Assembly: GCA_036674765.1 (NCBI GenBank)
Contig: JARVKI010000056.1
Span: 186,001 to 250,000, forward strand
DNA length: 64,000 bases
Direction of reading: 5' to 3'
Origin: Seiridium cupressi
Lineage: Eukaryota > Ascomycota > Sordariomycetes > Amphisphaeriales > Sporocadaceae
The position numbers and the translations under genes were made by a program. Shown piece by piece: positions 11,432-23,583 of this stretch. The first letter of the stretch is position 1. The number at the start of each line of letters is the position of its first letter. The notes beneath the pieces are model-generated. The model did no database searches. It was not told where the DNA came from and saw only the letters and a list, made by a program, of their open reading frames with translations.

Positions 11432-13178
11432 ATGGTAGCGAGAAAGACCAGCAGGTCGGGGTCATACCCGATACAGGACACAGCCTTTACTCCACATTCG
11501 GATTCACAGGCGACACAGACCAACGACGACCATACCAAGACTTTTAGGCTGCCGGGAACCCTACGCGCACTGAAAGATTCCCGCGCTGTAGAACATCATC
11601 CGCGAACTATTGTCATCTGCCTCGATGGTACCGGCGACCAATTCGACAATGACAATAGCAATATCGTCAACTTCGTTTCTTGTCTGAAGAAGCACTCGCC
11701 CACAGAACAAGTGACTTATTATCAGTCCGGCATCGGCACGTATGACAAGGGCGGTTTGAAAAATGGCATTGGCGCGGCATTAGACATGGCCGTGGGAAGC
11801 GGACTGGGTGAGCAATTCCGTTGCATAGTGTCGTGTCCCCGAGTTGCTTACACCTGTGCTAGGTATTCATATCAAGGATGCGTACAAGTTCTTGATGCAG
11901 AACTACCGTGATGGTGACAAGATTTGTCTGTTCGGCTTTTCGCGTGGCGCATACACCGTGCGCTGCCTCTCTGGTATGTTGCACAAAGTCGGCTTGCTGC
12001 CGGCGAGTAACGTGTCGCAACTCAACTTCGCCTACAACTTCTACAAGGATGAATCTGCCGAGGGCAGGAAGCTGGCTGCTGGTTTCAAGAGGACATTTTG
12101 CACCCATGTAGATGTCTACTTCGTCGGTGTCTGGGACTGTGTCGCCAGTGTCGGCTTCATCCCACGCCGACTTCCCTTTAGCAAGTCGCCGACTAACTCA
12201 ATTCGTCACTTCCGCCATGCCATGGCGCTTGACGAACATCGCGCGAAATTCAAAGTCTGCCAGTGGCAGCAAGAGAACCCGGGGTTGCACCTGAACCCCA
12301 AGCGTCGCGACACCGTAGACTTCACGCCATCTGGACGCATACGGCGACAATTCGGGATGAAGAAAACGCCAGCGCTTGCAAACACAAATGGTGTTCTAAC
12401 CAATGGCATGATCAATGGTGTAGCGCGGCCTGGAACCAAGGAAAGCGTAGACAGTCAGGACAGTCTTGAGCGCAAGTTCCTCGCCCAGGACGAGGCACAT
12501 CACAGGAAGCGATTCTTCCAGACCGACGTGCTTGAGTGCTGGTTCATGGGCTGCCACGCAGACGTTGGTGGTGGGGCCGTCGCCAATGAGTGTCGGCATA
12601 TGCTGTCGCGCATTCCTCTGCGTTGGATGCTGCGCCAATGCTTCGAGTGTAACACAGGAATACTGTTCGACACGGCGCGTCTGGCAGAGTTCGGACATGA
12701 CGTGCATACACTGTGGCCAATATACCGGCAGCCTGCACGACCGATTGCCGGCCCACCACCGCGCCTCATTGAGAAATATGAGCAGAAGACGCTGGCGCCA
12801 CTACATCGCCGCGCTATATTCCTTCCCATTGGTGACGGCGAGGATCGAATCGAAGATGCGCCGTCAATGGAGAAGCTCAACTACATGATTCCCTCGGAAG
12901 GCGATGAAGACTATTTCGACGCCAAGGAGATATGTAATGACATGCTCAAGATCGCCAGGGTGTGGTGGATTCTTGAAATATGGCCAATCAAGTTGCGCAT
13001 CCTCTCCAAGGGTGGCCAGGGTTGGGAGAAGCACGTTCGCATGAATCTGGGGAGACATCGTGGTGTTCGCGACAGTGAGCCCAACATGCACTGGACCGTG
13101 CAGCATGCTATTGATGAGGGAAAGTATCAGCTCAGAACCAAATGCGAGAAGGATGTTTGCTGGGCCGAGATTGTCTAA
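11432..13178 (+). CDS. DUF2235 alpha/beta-hydrolase-fold protein
   Basis: Two exons, 11432-11807 and 11863-13178, separated by a 55-nt intron; 563 residues. After a disordered N-terminus of about 55 residues comes the DUF2235 core: ICLDGTGDQFDND near residue 66, the nucleophile elbow GFSRGAYTVR with Ser at about 152, and the later acid-containing motif CHADVGGG. The family includes the phospholipase effectors of bacterial type VI systems and many fungal proteins of unknown substrate; a lipid or ester hydrolase role is inferred. There is no signal peptide or membrane span, so it is probably cytosolic. The insert between the core motifs (about residues 270-310) is low-complexity and fungal-specific. 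Confidence 0.88.
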
Positions 13179-14266
13179 GATACCTCAGGTTGGTTGCTGA
13201 TATCATTTCGTTTCTTTTTCCATTGATTCCAACGTCTACGCCTTTCAAATATCGGTTTCTTCCTGGTTAGCGGAGAAACGCATTCTATGGTTTTCGTTGG
13301 CTTGATTTGTTACATCTAATAAATCGAGTTCTAACGCTTTTTATATCACCAAATGAAATGATAAGATTTAGGCCGTCTTACAACCCGAGCGAAACTAGTT
13401 GAGTGCATATCTCCGTAGATGCCCCAATAAAGAAAGAATAATCAAGCGTAGCTAGTCGCTATTATTGCCATATTGTATTTAATCCAGCTAGTCCTACCAA
13501 GTAGAAGACGCTCGCTGCCGGTCGGACAGCTTTATAGTCAACAGTCTAGGCTATTCTCTAACGCTTTGCCCCTACATATGGTGCAGGTACGGTCTGAAGA
13601 ATCATACCAAAACCCCACCAACTCTGTGGTCCGGGGATGTTAGCAATGGATACCTCTCTCTGTTCCCGCCCCAGAACTCGGTTTGGGTAAATCTGTAGGT
13701 TTTCTGTCGCAGTACGCTCAGTTAAAAGCTCAAACTCTAAGACAGCAGAATTGAATTGGCCTTGTCGTACCCTGCGCGCACTACAAATCCTGCATAAAGC
13801 GTGGCACTATGGGTTTTGGAATTGACTTTCCCGGTCTGCGGCTATCCGAGACAAGAAACTGTGAATTGTGATGAGCCGAACCCACGCTTGCCATGTTTCA
13901 TACTCATCTCCGATTAATGCGATATTAGAAATCTTGAATATTTGCCAAACCGAGTAGCCGAGTGCGTGCAGGCTCAATTTTCGACTTCAAGATACCTGTC
14001 TGCCTGTCTAACGCCTAATTTCTGAGCAACTAATTACCTTGAAAGATTAGACGATGTTCTGTTTTGTTCTTCGGAACGCCAGGGATGGGAATGCCGGCGA
14101 ATCAAAAGCCCATCAACGACGATAGTCTAATTAGACTTCACAAACCGTTCTACTTATTACTCTGCGATTGTTTGTATCCTATCGGATGCCATATTCTGTC
14201 TGTAACAAATTTTACACACCACGTGTAAACAGCCAATGGCCATAGTAGAGATACTTAAGGCACCAA
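13179..14266. other. Convergent 3' intergenic region, no gene seen
   Basis: 1.1 kb between two converging genes. Moderately AT-rich; no open frame worth reporting. Confidence 0.5.
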
Positions 14267-15364
14267 TCATGCTTCCCTGTTCGTGCCCTGGCGATATGCC
14301 TTTATCTCGTCCTCTGGGATCAGTGTCGTCACCATTGCTTCCAAATGCTTCACAATAGTGAAGTGCGTTTCATGTTCAAATTCATGAAGCTCGGAATTTG
14401 GCAGGCGGTCATTCATCCATCGCATCATGCGGATCGGAGAATTGACATCCTTGACCCCATGCCATATATGGATCTTATTGGAGCGCGTGTCTTCAAAGCG
14501 AAACCCATAGGGATGCGTCAACAGATAGGCTTCTTGGACAACCCCTCGAGAACCGTGTGCGAATGCTTCAAAGGCAACTTGCGACGCCCGGTTTCTGCGC
14601 TCTTCAATTCGCTCCTGGTGCTCTGTCGCCTCGACCTTCTTGTCCACCGTGGCGGCCGCCTTGGCTATCAGGCTATCAAGGAACTTCTTTCCCACATTCG
14701 TGTCTAGCGTTCGTCTCAGCAGGCCGAGTGATATGTCCATTAGCCAGCAGAGCGGCGAGGGGAAGTATGTCGCCGCCCAGGATGTCAATCGAGCCGACAG
14801 CGGTACGTCGTAATATCTTGATTCCCATGACGCGGCGCTCGCCAATAAGCCGGTCGCCGAAAGGCTTTCGCGCGGCAACGCATGGGCACAGGCGAAAGCA
14901 TAGGGGCCGCCGCCTGATCCGCCAAGAACAGCAAAACGCTCGATGCCGAGATGTTTTGCTAAGAACTTTATATCGGTGGGCCAGTCGGTGATGCGCCGAT
15001 TTGGCTGGAAAGACGATAGACCGTAGCCGGGTCGTTCGGGGGCGATGATGCGGATGTTGTGGCGCTGACCTATCTCTTCCAACCCTCGAGCTTCAAGACG
15101 TGATGAGGGAAAGCCATGGAAGTAAAATAGCGGATAGCCAGTAGGGCAACCTGCTTCAGCGAACCCCAGAGTGCGGCCGTCTGGCAGTGAAACGGTCTGA
15201 TCATACCTGTCCGGATGCCAGTTCTTAGTGCTGGTAGTGCTGTCGGTGTCCGTGTTGATTGCGCTGACATGCTGCTGTGTTGTTGCAGCATAGGAACTGC
15301 CTCGGCGAATGCGCGCCGGTACAGGAAATTGGATGGCCAGGGACCATGGTCTGAATAAAGGCAT
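14267..15364 (-). CDS. Alpha/beta-hydrolase (epoxide hydrolase/esterase-like)
   Basis: Single exon, 365 residues. The N-terminus (RIRRGSSYAATTQQ) is basic with few acids and could be a mitochondrial presequence. The hydrolase core has the oxyanion motif FYFHGFPSSR (HG), the nucleophile elbow GGSGGGPYAF, the acid in HGVKDVNSP, and the catalytic histidine in HETHFTIV near the C-terminus, all in the expected order and spacing. A helical lid lies between about residues 190 and 280. The family hydrolyses esters, lactones or C-C bonds; the substrate is unknown. The triad is complete and no lesion is visible. Confidence 0.88.
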   Translation of the reverse strand: MPLFRPWSLAIQFPVPARIRRGSSYAATTQQHVSAINTDTDSTTSTKNWHPDRYDQTVSLPDGRTLGFAEAGCPTGYPLFYFHGFPSSRLEARGLEEIGQRHNIRIIAPERPGYGLSSFQPNRRITDWPTDIKFLAKHLGIERFAVLGGSGGGPYAFACAHALPRESLSATGLLASAASWESRYYDVPLSARLTSWAATYFPSPLCWLMDISLGLLRRTLDTNVGKKFLDSLIAKAAATVDKKVEATEHQERIEERRNRASQVAFEAFAHGSRGVVQEAYLLTHPYGFRFEDTRSNKIHIWHGVKDVNSPIRMMRWMNDRLPNSELHEFEHETHFTIVKHLEAMVTTLIPEDEIKAYRQGTNREA

Positions 15365-17605
15365 GGTTCTAATACTGCGTAAGAGTAGGATCGAGCTTGA
15401 AAGCTTCTACGGACTTGGAAGGAGTAAGGAAGGGGAGAAAAGCGCAAAAGTCGCGACTGAGGCGCACAGGGTATATACTCAATACATCGACCTTCGAAGG
15501 ATACGAACGGAGCGAAAACCCCAATCCAATCCAGTCTTCTAGTTTCAAATCCTAGCTAATCATTCCATCTCGCGTGCGTCCATTAACTAGTGCTACATAT
15601 ATGTAAAGATCCACTGGAGACTAGCATTAGTACGTGTGGGTTCCCAATTAGGAAGAACTAAGTACCATGTACTCCTCTGCGCCAATTGGCTGCAGTTAGC
15701 TGGGATTACCCACTTGCACAACGAGGTCAGGTTCTTTGATCGGGGCATGTAAGTTGTCGGGGCCATTTAGCTCCAAAAATTACCATGCCAGACACTTGAA
15801 GTCACTCTACGTTTGAACATAAAAAATAGCACTATGGATATCGCTGTCTTCGCGCTCGCGATCGGAAACCTGATTTGTGGTGAGACGCGTGTCTGCTCAA
15901 GCATTTGCGGAGGCACCTTTGCTGTGATTCCCGCTGGGGGGACCGTCAGCTTCAGCTGAAAACAGGTGCTGCTCACAGCTTCGCGATCTTCGAAAAGTCC
16001 AAACACTTCATTCTCAACTGTTCGCGCACAATTTGATATCAATGACTTTTTGTTCATATAGTTCACTATCGCTCCGAGACGCGCCTCATCAATATCAAAG
16101 CGAACAGACTGGGAAATTTCTTAAAGTTCGCGTTCCCGCCTTTGCCATACTTTCTTACAACTTGGGTGTGGATGAACCGTCACGCACTTATAAGTTTCTT
16201 TATTGCCAGAGAGGCAGAAACAATAACGCACACAGAACACCTCTCAGTATAGCAGGGGGCATAAGGGCAAAGAACGCGGCCGTAGTCCTTCTGCGGTGAG
16301 GCGTACCACTACCAGATACGTTATGGTGAGTTCAATTAAGCAGTTCGAACATCCCCAGGTCCTGGAGCTCTTCCACAGTTTTTAACGAACTTTGATGCAT
16401 CCTGGTTACTACATGTAAGTTATACCGACGTTTTGATTGTCTTCAATATGACTGCCACTTTCAAGATTTAGCAATCCACAATGTAGATCCGTGAAACAAT
16501 TGCCCCATGTAACTGACGGCGAATCTCAATTATTCATGCCGGCTGATTGATGCAAGTACTGCGACTCAGTACAGTCAAGTCCCGGGTTTGTGGAATCCGT
16601 CCGACCACCGAAAGCCGGAAGACCCGACCGGAAACCGACATGGCTAGTGTGTTCTACGCGGGCCGTGTTGTGAAACTAGTGGACAGTGTACTTACAAGGA
16701 GAAGGCCGCCGCGAATAGTGAGCCTATTGACGAGAAGATGTTTAACTTGGTGACCATTTGGCTGGGTGGATAGTTGTTGTTTTGGGTATTGGCAAGTTCC
16801 ATCTCAATCCTCGCTAGCGAGGTCGAGGCATAAATGCATCATATTGTTTAGTAATATTTTTCTTTTTATTACATGAGAAGTCTATCCGCAACGAGACTGG
16901 TCTTCTGTATCTATGTGCCTTTTGTTTCTTTCTAGCTCTGAGCCCCATCATAAACACGGTGACTACCACCGCTGACACTCGAGTATCACTCAATACACCC
17001 GACACGAAGCAGGGAGACCCGCGCAATCTAGAGCAACAATTTCAGGATGCTGTCTACTGGAATGGTCATTGTACCTCAGTACTTGCCAATCTCCTGAGCT
17101 CCGCTGGGGGTTATTCACCTACATATGTACTGACCAAGCTGCACACATTGATTTTGTAACACAACACGTGATTCCTTGCCTTGGACCCGAACCCTCGCGT
17201 CGTCATGTACCCTACTTTCGTGCACCGGCTCCTGCACCGTTTGAGCCCAGTTTGAACTTCATAGATAAGAGCAACAACCCTTCCGTCCGATTTTCCTTTG
17301 ATAGTAGATAGCAGTTCACGGAGTCTGAGAGAATGGTCCCGCCGGTACTCTGAATAGGTATTAGCGCTAACTACTGCTTATAGCCAGACGCCCAGTGGTG
17401 ACATTCGATGACGTTCCATTCTGGCAGGAAAAATGCTAAGTTTCAATACAATGGTATATCATCACACAAAGACGACCTGACAAACGGCGTTCTATCCAAT
17501 CAACTTTCCCACAATAGATTCGAAAACCCGGGGCCACCTCAGCCTCTCAGCTTACTGTCCCTGGCCTGAGGACCACGTCATGGATGTGCCGAGCCCTGGG
17601 GACAG
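15365..17605. other. Gene-free stretch, 2.2 kb
   Basis: Only short unconvincing frames on both strands. No repeat structure, RNA gene or recognisable gene relic was seen. Confidence 0.45.
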
Positions 17606-19002
17606 TCAGCTAGGATCCTTCTCCGTAAACGAGCCAACCCAGAAGAGGCCAAACTCGAACGGACGACCTGCACACGACCCGTTTGTGCAGTTCGTGGCGG
17701 CCATCCCTGGGGTTCCGAAGATCCAGTAGTCCAAGTGAAATTGGCGCCGTAGTAAGGGCTGTACCACAAGAACTTACCGTCAGGTGCTTTTGCCCCAGTA
17801 TGGTACGGATCAACGACTGTCGCAGCTGCGTTGTTGATTTGCATATCTGTCTCCATATCGTTGCAGTAGAAATTTGTACCCACATAGGCGAACGGGTCGA
17901 ATTCGCAGGAGCTTGGATCCATGATGATATGGTCAAGCAATCCATCATCGCTGTCGCATTTGTCAATGACAGCGGCTTGGAGACAATCGAGCTCACAGCC
18001 GTGTGGATATTCCCCCATTTCATTCATTACTAATTGTGTCCAGATCATTGCCTGGAGAGATTCGGGCCAGTAGATAGCCGGGGCCGAGGCGGCTATACCA
18101 TCGTAAGCCCCGGGATATCGTTAGGCAAGCTGCAAGCCTTGGCGCCCGGCTTGAGAGCATCCATTGAAGTACGAGTACAATGGTGGTTGTCCATAAAAGC
18201 TTTTGACAAGGTTCTTGTCAATTATTGCCTTCAGTCAGGTAGAGGATGTCAGTTCATTAGCCATGAAAATGGGGGTTTGCAGGCACTTACCTGTTCATTG
18301 AGGGACGTAGAACCCAGCTGTCAAGGGCATAGAGATTAACATTTCCGGGATTGAGTAAAGCTTAGTCAACGGGATATTCTGAGCGGCTAATCCGGCGTCG
18401 GTAGTGATTGTGGCATCTGTTTTATGTTAAAAGCAACGAGACGACGTATTTATCTGTGACTTATAAAAGTGGAAAATAGTAAGACCGACTAAAAGACGTC
18501 AGCGTTTGTTTGTCATCGATAATCGTGGATCACCGTGTGTATTAAGAATGGCTATTCTTATTTTGAGCAGTGACACATACTATCCATTACCCATAGCCCC
18601 GGCCATCTCAGACTCGGTCACGTCGCTTCGGCCTGCAGTCCATCCGCCACCGCCAACAGTCTGGAAGCGTCCCCAAGGGATAGGGAGCCATGACTCGACA
18701 TATACCACATCCTCCTGCCCTGGGTCCGCGTGAGAAATGGTAACATTGCAGAACGTGGCGTTCTCGAGGAACAACTCCGGATTGTGACTGTAGAGCTCGT
18801 CCGAGACATATGTAATGTAGTTCTGGACCAACGATGCTTCTAGACTAAGAAATCCCGACCCAAAAACTGTGGGATATGGAAAGGTGCTAGCCGTGCAGAG
18901 GTCGGGAGACACTGAGATGGATTCCATGGTGGCGTAAAAATGCTTGGCAAGGGCCGGGCATGTACAGCAGACAACCGCCCAATGGTCCGATTTACAATTC
19001 AC
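17606..19002 (-). pseudogene. Tannase/feruloyl esterase, truncated and inactivated
   Basis: Clear tannase-family blocks lie in order on the minus strand: an N-terminal LCTASTFPYP segment, the glycine-rich oxyanion region TVGGGGWTAG (about 18660), TITTDAG, GNVNLYAL, the nucleophile elbow [10 protein letters not shown] (about 18150), AYDGIAASAPAIYW, CELDCLQAAVIDKCD, and finally TNCTNGSCAGRPF. The lesions are: an in-frame TAA at 18123-18121, directly after the nucleophile block; a frame change near 17715-17735 between the FTWTTG and TNCTNGSC blocks; a phase mismatch at the first intron (about 18420-18580); and a stop at 17608-17606 that leaves out roughly the C-terminal half including the Asp/His of the triad. 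No signal peptide is left, although the family is normally secreted. It is a decayed plant-cell-wall or tannin esterase. Its 5' end abuts a second broken gene. Confidence 0.85.
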
Positions 19003-19574
19003 CTATTTACCCTGTAAACTTGACCGGTCCAAAAGCCCTGTTCTTCTTGTTAAGTGCCGACTCGATTGGCGGCCGTATCTGGCGTATTGACACGCGCACC
19101 AAGACCGTCGATGTTGCGATTATGGACTTGGCACTCGGTCCTGACGATGAACCTGCGAACTTCATCCCGCTCGGTGCGAATGGTTTGAGAATAGTGGGCG
19201 ATTACCTCTACTTTACCAACTCGGCGAGGGGTACGTTTGTTCGGTTCAAGATTGATGAAGAGGGCAACAAGACAGGCGACTTCGAAACGATTGTCGAGAT
19301 GCCCAAAAACGTGACACTTGCGGGCAACGTGTATGATGATTTCGCCGTCGATCCCTTGGGAAACGCCTACATTTCACTGCATCCGTGGGCGGTTAACAAA
19401 GTCACTCCTGATGGTAAACAGACTACGTTTGCCGGCGGCGCCAACAGTACAATGGTGAAAGATCTCACTTCAGTGGTGATGGCAAATGACAAAAAGTCCG
19501 TCTATGTGGCTACTGGGGGAGCCACCATCGGCAATCAGACGTATGGTGGTCAAATACTCCAGGTGCAGCTATAG
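18960..19574 (+). pseudogene. SMP-30/gluconolactonase-like beta-propeller, N-terminally truncated
   Basis: A 204-codon frame, the first 15-25 codons of which look like chance sequence. From about 19010 it matches the C-terminal half of fungal secreted six-bladed propeller proteins (SMP-30/gluconolactonase/LRE-like): LLSADSIGGRIWRID, then LGANGLRIVGDYLYFTNSARGT, then DDFAVDPLGNAYISLHPWAVN, and SVYVATGG. Full-length relatives are about 330 residues with a signal peptide; the first 130 or so residues and the signal are missing. Even the retained start is shortened, because the FLNG segment usually found before LLSADS is absent. Upstream DNA is occupied by the opposite-strand tannase remnant, so this is a rearrangement product rather than an unannotated 5' exon. 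Confidence 0.7.
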
Positions 19575-20296
19575 GACCGCCGAGGCTTGGGGCCGGCATG
19601 TGTAGATAATACTAGATATTTGGGTGTGTGAGGAAAGATGACTATTGGCTAGAGTGCATGATATGCTAAGCTTTATATTATGAGACGAGATAGTTGATGA
19701 ACCCGACCGCTATGGTGTGATAACTCTACATGTATCGTGTCAACGTGGTGGAACCTGTTTTTAGTGTATTTCATGTTCGGTTAGTGGATGACGGAGAGAT
19801 GTGACAGGCCAAGCCCGACACCTTTGCAAACACCCCGCCTTCAGTATAATTTACAGTAGCTCTAAGCCCGTTCGCTCGGCTCATGTAATCTACCTACATA
19901 TGACGGGCCAACTATCATTTTGACCGTTGTTACAGGAAGGACAAGCCTCCAGCAGCTTGGGTCTTGCAGATTGATGCGTGTCTCCATTAAGTAAACCTCC
20001 AATACTGATATCAGACCATGTTATCAACCTCTCCTAGAGTGCTCCAACCAAGTCCTAGCGATAACAGCCTTACACGTGTACCGGTATTTATGTGGGTGAT
20101 CCGGGGTTTACGGTAGCAATGAGCACCTCCCTTCATGTAACACAAATGTTTGTCCAAGGTTTCCCTAGTCTCTGCCTGGAACCAACATGTCACTCGGTCG
20201 ACATATATAGCCAATGACGCCGCGCGTTTGGAATTCCCATCAAGCTTCCGAACATCATCGCTGGTATTTGTTGAATCGAACCCCACCACCACCACT
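19575..20296. other. Intergenic, promoter side of the reductase gene
   Basis: 0.7 kb without a gene-like frame; holds the promoter of the downstream NAD(P)-binding protein gene. Confidence 0.4.
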
Positions 20297-21256
20297 ATGA
20301 AACTCATCGTCGTCGGCTCGACTGGGTTCGTCGCTAGTGAGATCATTCGCCAGGCTCTTTCACTTCCAGACGTCACCAGCATCTATGCCCTAGGTCGCCG
20401 CGAGATTTCTGCACCTCCCAGCCTCGGCCCAGAGGCCAATGCATCCAAACTCAAATCAGTCATATTAGAAGACTTTGATAGGTATACAGACGATGTGAAA
20501 GAGGCGCTAGCAGGGGCAGACGCTGTAATCTGGTAGGCGCTTCGATAGAGATATCCACCTTTATTATCATATTCTCCATTCCCAACCTGCTGCAACTGGC
20601 GCTTGCTACTTTAAGGTTAACTATATTGTACTAATTAGTCGTCAGAATCAAATAGGACCATCGCCGTCAGCCCGTCGAAGCTCAAGAGCGTGACTTGGGA
20701 GCAGACCTGCAAGATCTCGCGCGACTATGCTATCAAGGGCATCGATGTCATATCACACCTGCCACGCAAAGAAAAAACCAAGCCTCTCCGTTTTATCTAT
20801 ATGAGCAGAGCCAACGCCGAGCGAGATCAGTCGAAGAAGCCGTTGATCCTAGGAGATTATTGTCTCATGAGGGGTATGTTATCCCATGAGCATGGAGAAA
20901 GGCCGGCATGCACATGACAATCTATAAACGCTCCAGAGAGAGTCTCCGCTGATGTATACGTTTCTTCTGCGTAGGGAGATGCCGAGAACAAAATACTTGC
21001 CTATGCGAGAGAGTCCAACGGCAAGGTGGAAGCCTGCGCCGCTAAAGCTGGCATTATTGAGGACCCTAACAACACGCCCGTGTTGACAAAAATGGGAAGA
21101 ATCATCATACGCACCATCTCCGGCCTCCCAAAGATTACGGTTGGCGTCATCTCGGCAGCGTTATTGGACCAGGCCTTGAGAGGGTTTGAAAAGGATACAA
21201 TAACGAACGAAGACATGATTCGTGTAGGAGAGAGGATTTTGGCTGCGCGCAAGTAG
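20297..21256 (+). CDS. NAD(P)-binding Rossmann protein (atypical SDR)
   Basis: Three exons: 20297-20532, 20656-20873 and 20979-21256 (introns 123 and 105 nt), 243 residues. The third-exon acceptor was taken at GGAG ending at 20978, because this is the AG that keeps the phase after the GTATGT donor. The N-terminus MKLIVVGSTGFVASEI is the dinucleotide-binding turn, with Ala-Ser where the third Gly of GxxGxxG often lies. The middle contains RFIYMSRA, the family position of the short-chain active-site strand, without a clear YxxxK. The family is typified by NmrA/HIM1-type atypical reductases found across fungi. Substrate unknown; cytosolic. The long introns are unusual for this window, but both junctions are canonical. 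Confidence 0.78.
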
Positions 21257-22217
21257 ACCACTGAGTTGGTCCATCAACGAGAATCTTTTCTGATACTTCA
21301 TGTCAGAAATACGATGCATGTAGGCAAGCAGACATGTTCGAACTTAATTAGCCGTTGCTATCGTCACCTAACGATAATGTTGAGTATGTTCTACAGAAGC
21401 TGAAGAGAAGTTCACTTATTCTATGTCTGGCATTTAGGCGTTAGGTCCTTATACGCGGGTTGATGACTTCAGTACATTAAACACATCAAGCTCAATAGCA
21501 AACTGCGTCAACCTCGACTAGCTCATCCATTCTTCAGCCCATGGCCGCTTAGCCGGTCGCGAGGCGGGCTCAGAACCCTAGAGCCTATGCTATAGCAAAC
21601 CTTTAGTTACCTAGTTATAGTGATTCGTATAAGTATGTAATATTCATCACGTTTTGTTCAATCACTTCTTGCTAATGACTTAACCGCAGTCTTCTAGACC
21701 ATGAGAAAGCCTCTGTCTGTGTCTCGCACAACAGAAAATTTGTACCGCTCCAGGAAATCACATTCACCATGCGCCACTTTAGGGAGACATGTCAGGGGTG
21801 CTGCGATGACCAACACGCGGGATTGGAAGAGACTGGGCTGGACCGCCTGCGGGCTACAACTCGCGAGCTTCGGGCCCCGTTGACTTGCGAGTCGGGATCT
21901 AAACGGTCGCCCCCCAGTAACCACACGGCTCGTAACGTAGTACCCGGATTTCGCTTACAATTCCATAAGACTTTGGAGGCGTGTTACACTGCCGAATTCC
22001 ACAGTGCGAGATTTAAAACTTCCTAGTCAGAAATTAGATTAGAATTTGGCTTCGCTGAGCCTAGCAAGAACATTACTTGCATATATGTTCGTCGCCAAGA
22101 CGGGGGTCGTAGGATTAGAAGAACGCGACCCTTAAATGTCACATAAGTCCTAACAACGCGCTATTTCCTTGAGCCGCCGTCGCGATTGAAACGGAAAAGG
22201 TCGAACCTGGTCCTAGC

Positions 22218-22580
22218 ATGCAAGAGCTCGGAGCGGCGAAGTTCACAAATATACGGAAGTTATCTCAAGCGGAACTAATGTTGATTCATTTGAGCATGTT
22301 CCAGCTCTCTTTAGTCTTTTACAAAGACCCAAGACCGATCGTAGGCTATAAGCATTTGTTTTTTGCGGTAGGCGTTTGCCATCCTGACGAAATTCGCCTC
22401 TTCCACCGTCTTCAAATTAACGCGTCTGTACATGAAGAAGTTGAATGTAACAGGGAAGATCCCTTGCCAGCTTGGACGAGAATCAGAAGATATATATCAA
22501 TTATCAGTGTAGGTTTAGAACTCGAGCTCATTGCCCGGTTTCGACACTTTCCCGGTGGTACAAAAGTCTGTAGTAAGTAA
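22218..22580 (+). CDS. Unrecognised 120-residue ORF
   Basis: An ATG-initiated single frame with mixed hydrophobic/charged composition (for example HLSMFQLSLVFYKD, YKHLFFAVGV, DEIRLFHRLQ). It looks more protein-like than neighbouring frames. No family was recognised, no partner exon was found, and the flanks are AT-rich. It could be a relic of a larger gene. Confidence 0.25.
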   Translation: MQELGAAKFTNIRKLSQAELMLIHLSMFQLSLVFYKDPRPIVGYKHLFFAVGVCHPDEIRLFHRLQINASVHEEVECNREDPLPAWTRIRRYISIISVGLELELIARFRHFPGGTKVCSK

Positions 22581-23204
22581 GTTCATAATCCCCACATCCT
22601 ATGGTATGTCTCTGCTAGAAATTCTATATGTTTGACTTCCTTTGCATGTCTCTTTTCAAAATGATGCTTGACATATCCATAGATTATGCGATCTATCTCC
22701 ATGTAGGATTCACAATTGTCTTCTCGTGCACTGCTAGTGTACCCAATCCAAATGGGAACTTGCTCAATTGAAGTAAGAAAAATCAAGAAATACCAGGCAG
22801 AAAGGCATACGTATTCACGCTTACGGATGTGAAATGTCAGTCATAATGTGCTTTACACAATAAATTATCAAATTTTCGATAGCACTTTGATATAAGGATT
22901 TTGACTCTACACAACGTGTGATTGAACCTGCTATGTTCCCTAATACGCATACTGATCAATTCGATACACATATTAGACTGTGTACGAGTTGCTAGCCAAC
23001 AACTGAACTGTGCCAGGCTTTCACTTGCTGTGCTCTACGTGTGAGCCGTCATGCTGAGGATATGAATTGGGATGTACGGCTGTACCAAGACTTCTGAGAG
23101 GGATCGTGAAGATGGTAGGCTCCAGCTCAATCTCAACAACTTGACCCACGTAAATCCTATAAAAGATTTGACCACCAGCCTCGCCTAACCAGTTTAAGAC
23201 ATGA

Positions 23205-23583
23205 AGCAAAATCAGTCAAGATAGCATTTACTCAGTCCGAAGACCAGCCACCACCTTATCAAACCCTCTTAGGCGAAATTTGGACAAACGTCGGGGGAGA
23301 TGATGCCAACCAAGTCTTCGAGAGGCCCTCGCAAGCGGGCAATGGAGAACTTTGGATGAGCGATGAAAGGGCCCCCAATATGCACTTTACATTCTGCGCA
23401 ATTGCTGAAAAGTCTAGGCTAGAACAGTCATGGTTTGGTACATTAGGGGTGAAATGCGATGCCGCCCCCCTCTTCATGGGCAAGTGTTTCCACCGGACGA
23501 TGGCCAACCTGGTTAGGGAAGAGGGCTTTATCGGCATCCAGTGCCAGCCGCCCGAGACAGTACCAAAGGCGGCCTGGAACTAG
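23205..23583 (+). CDS. Unrecognised ORF fragment, no ATG at its left edge
   Basis: An open frame of about 120 codons, ATG only at 23356, ending with TAG at 23581-23583. The composition is coding-like (GGDDANQVFERPSQAGNGELW, then HFTFCAIAEKSRLEQSWFGT) and GC is higher than in the flanks. It could be an exon or a relic. Family unknown. Confidence 0.3.
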
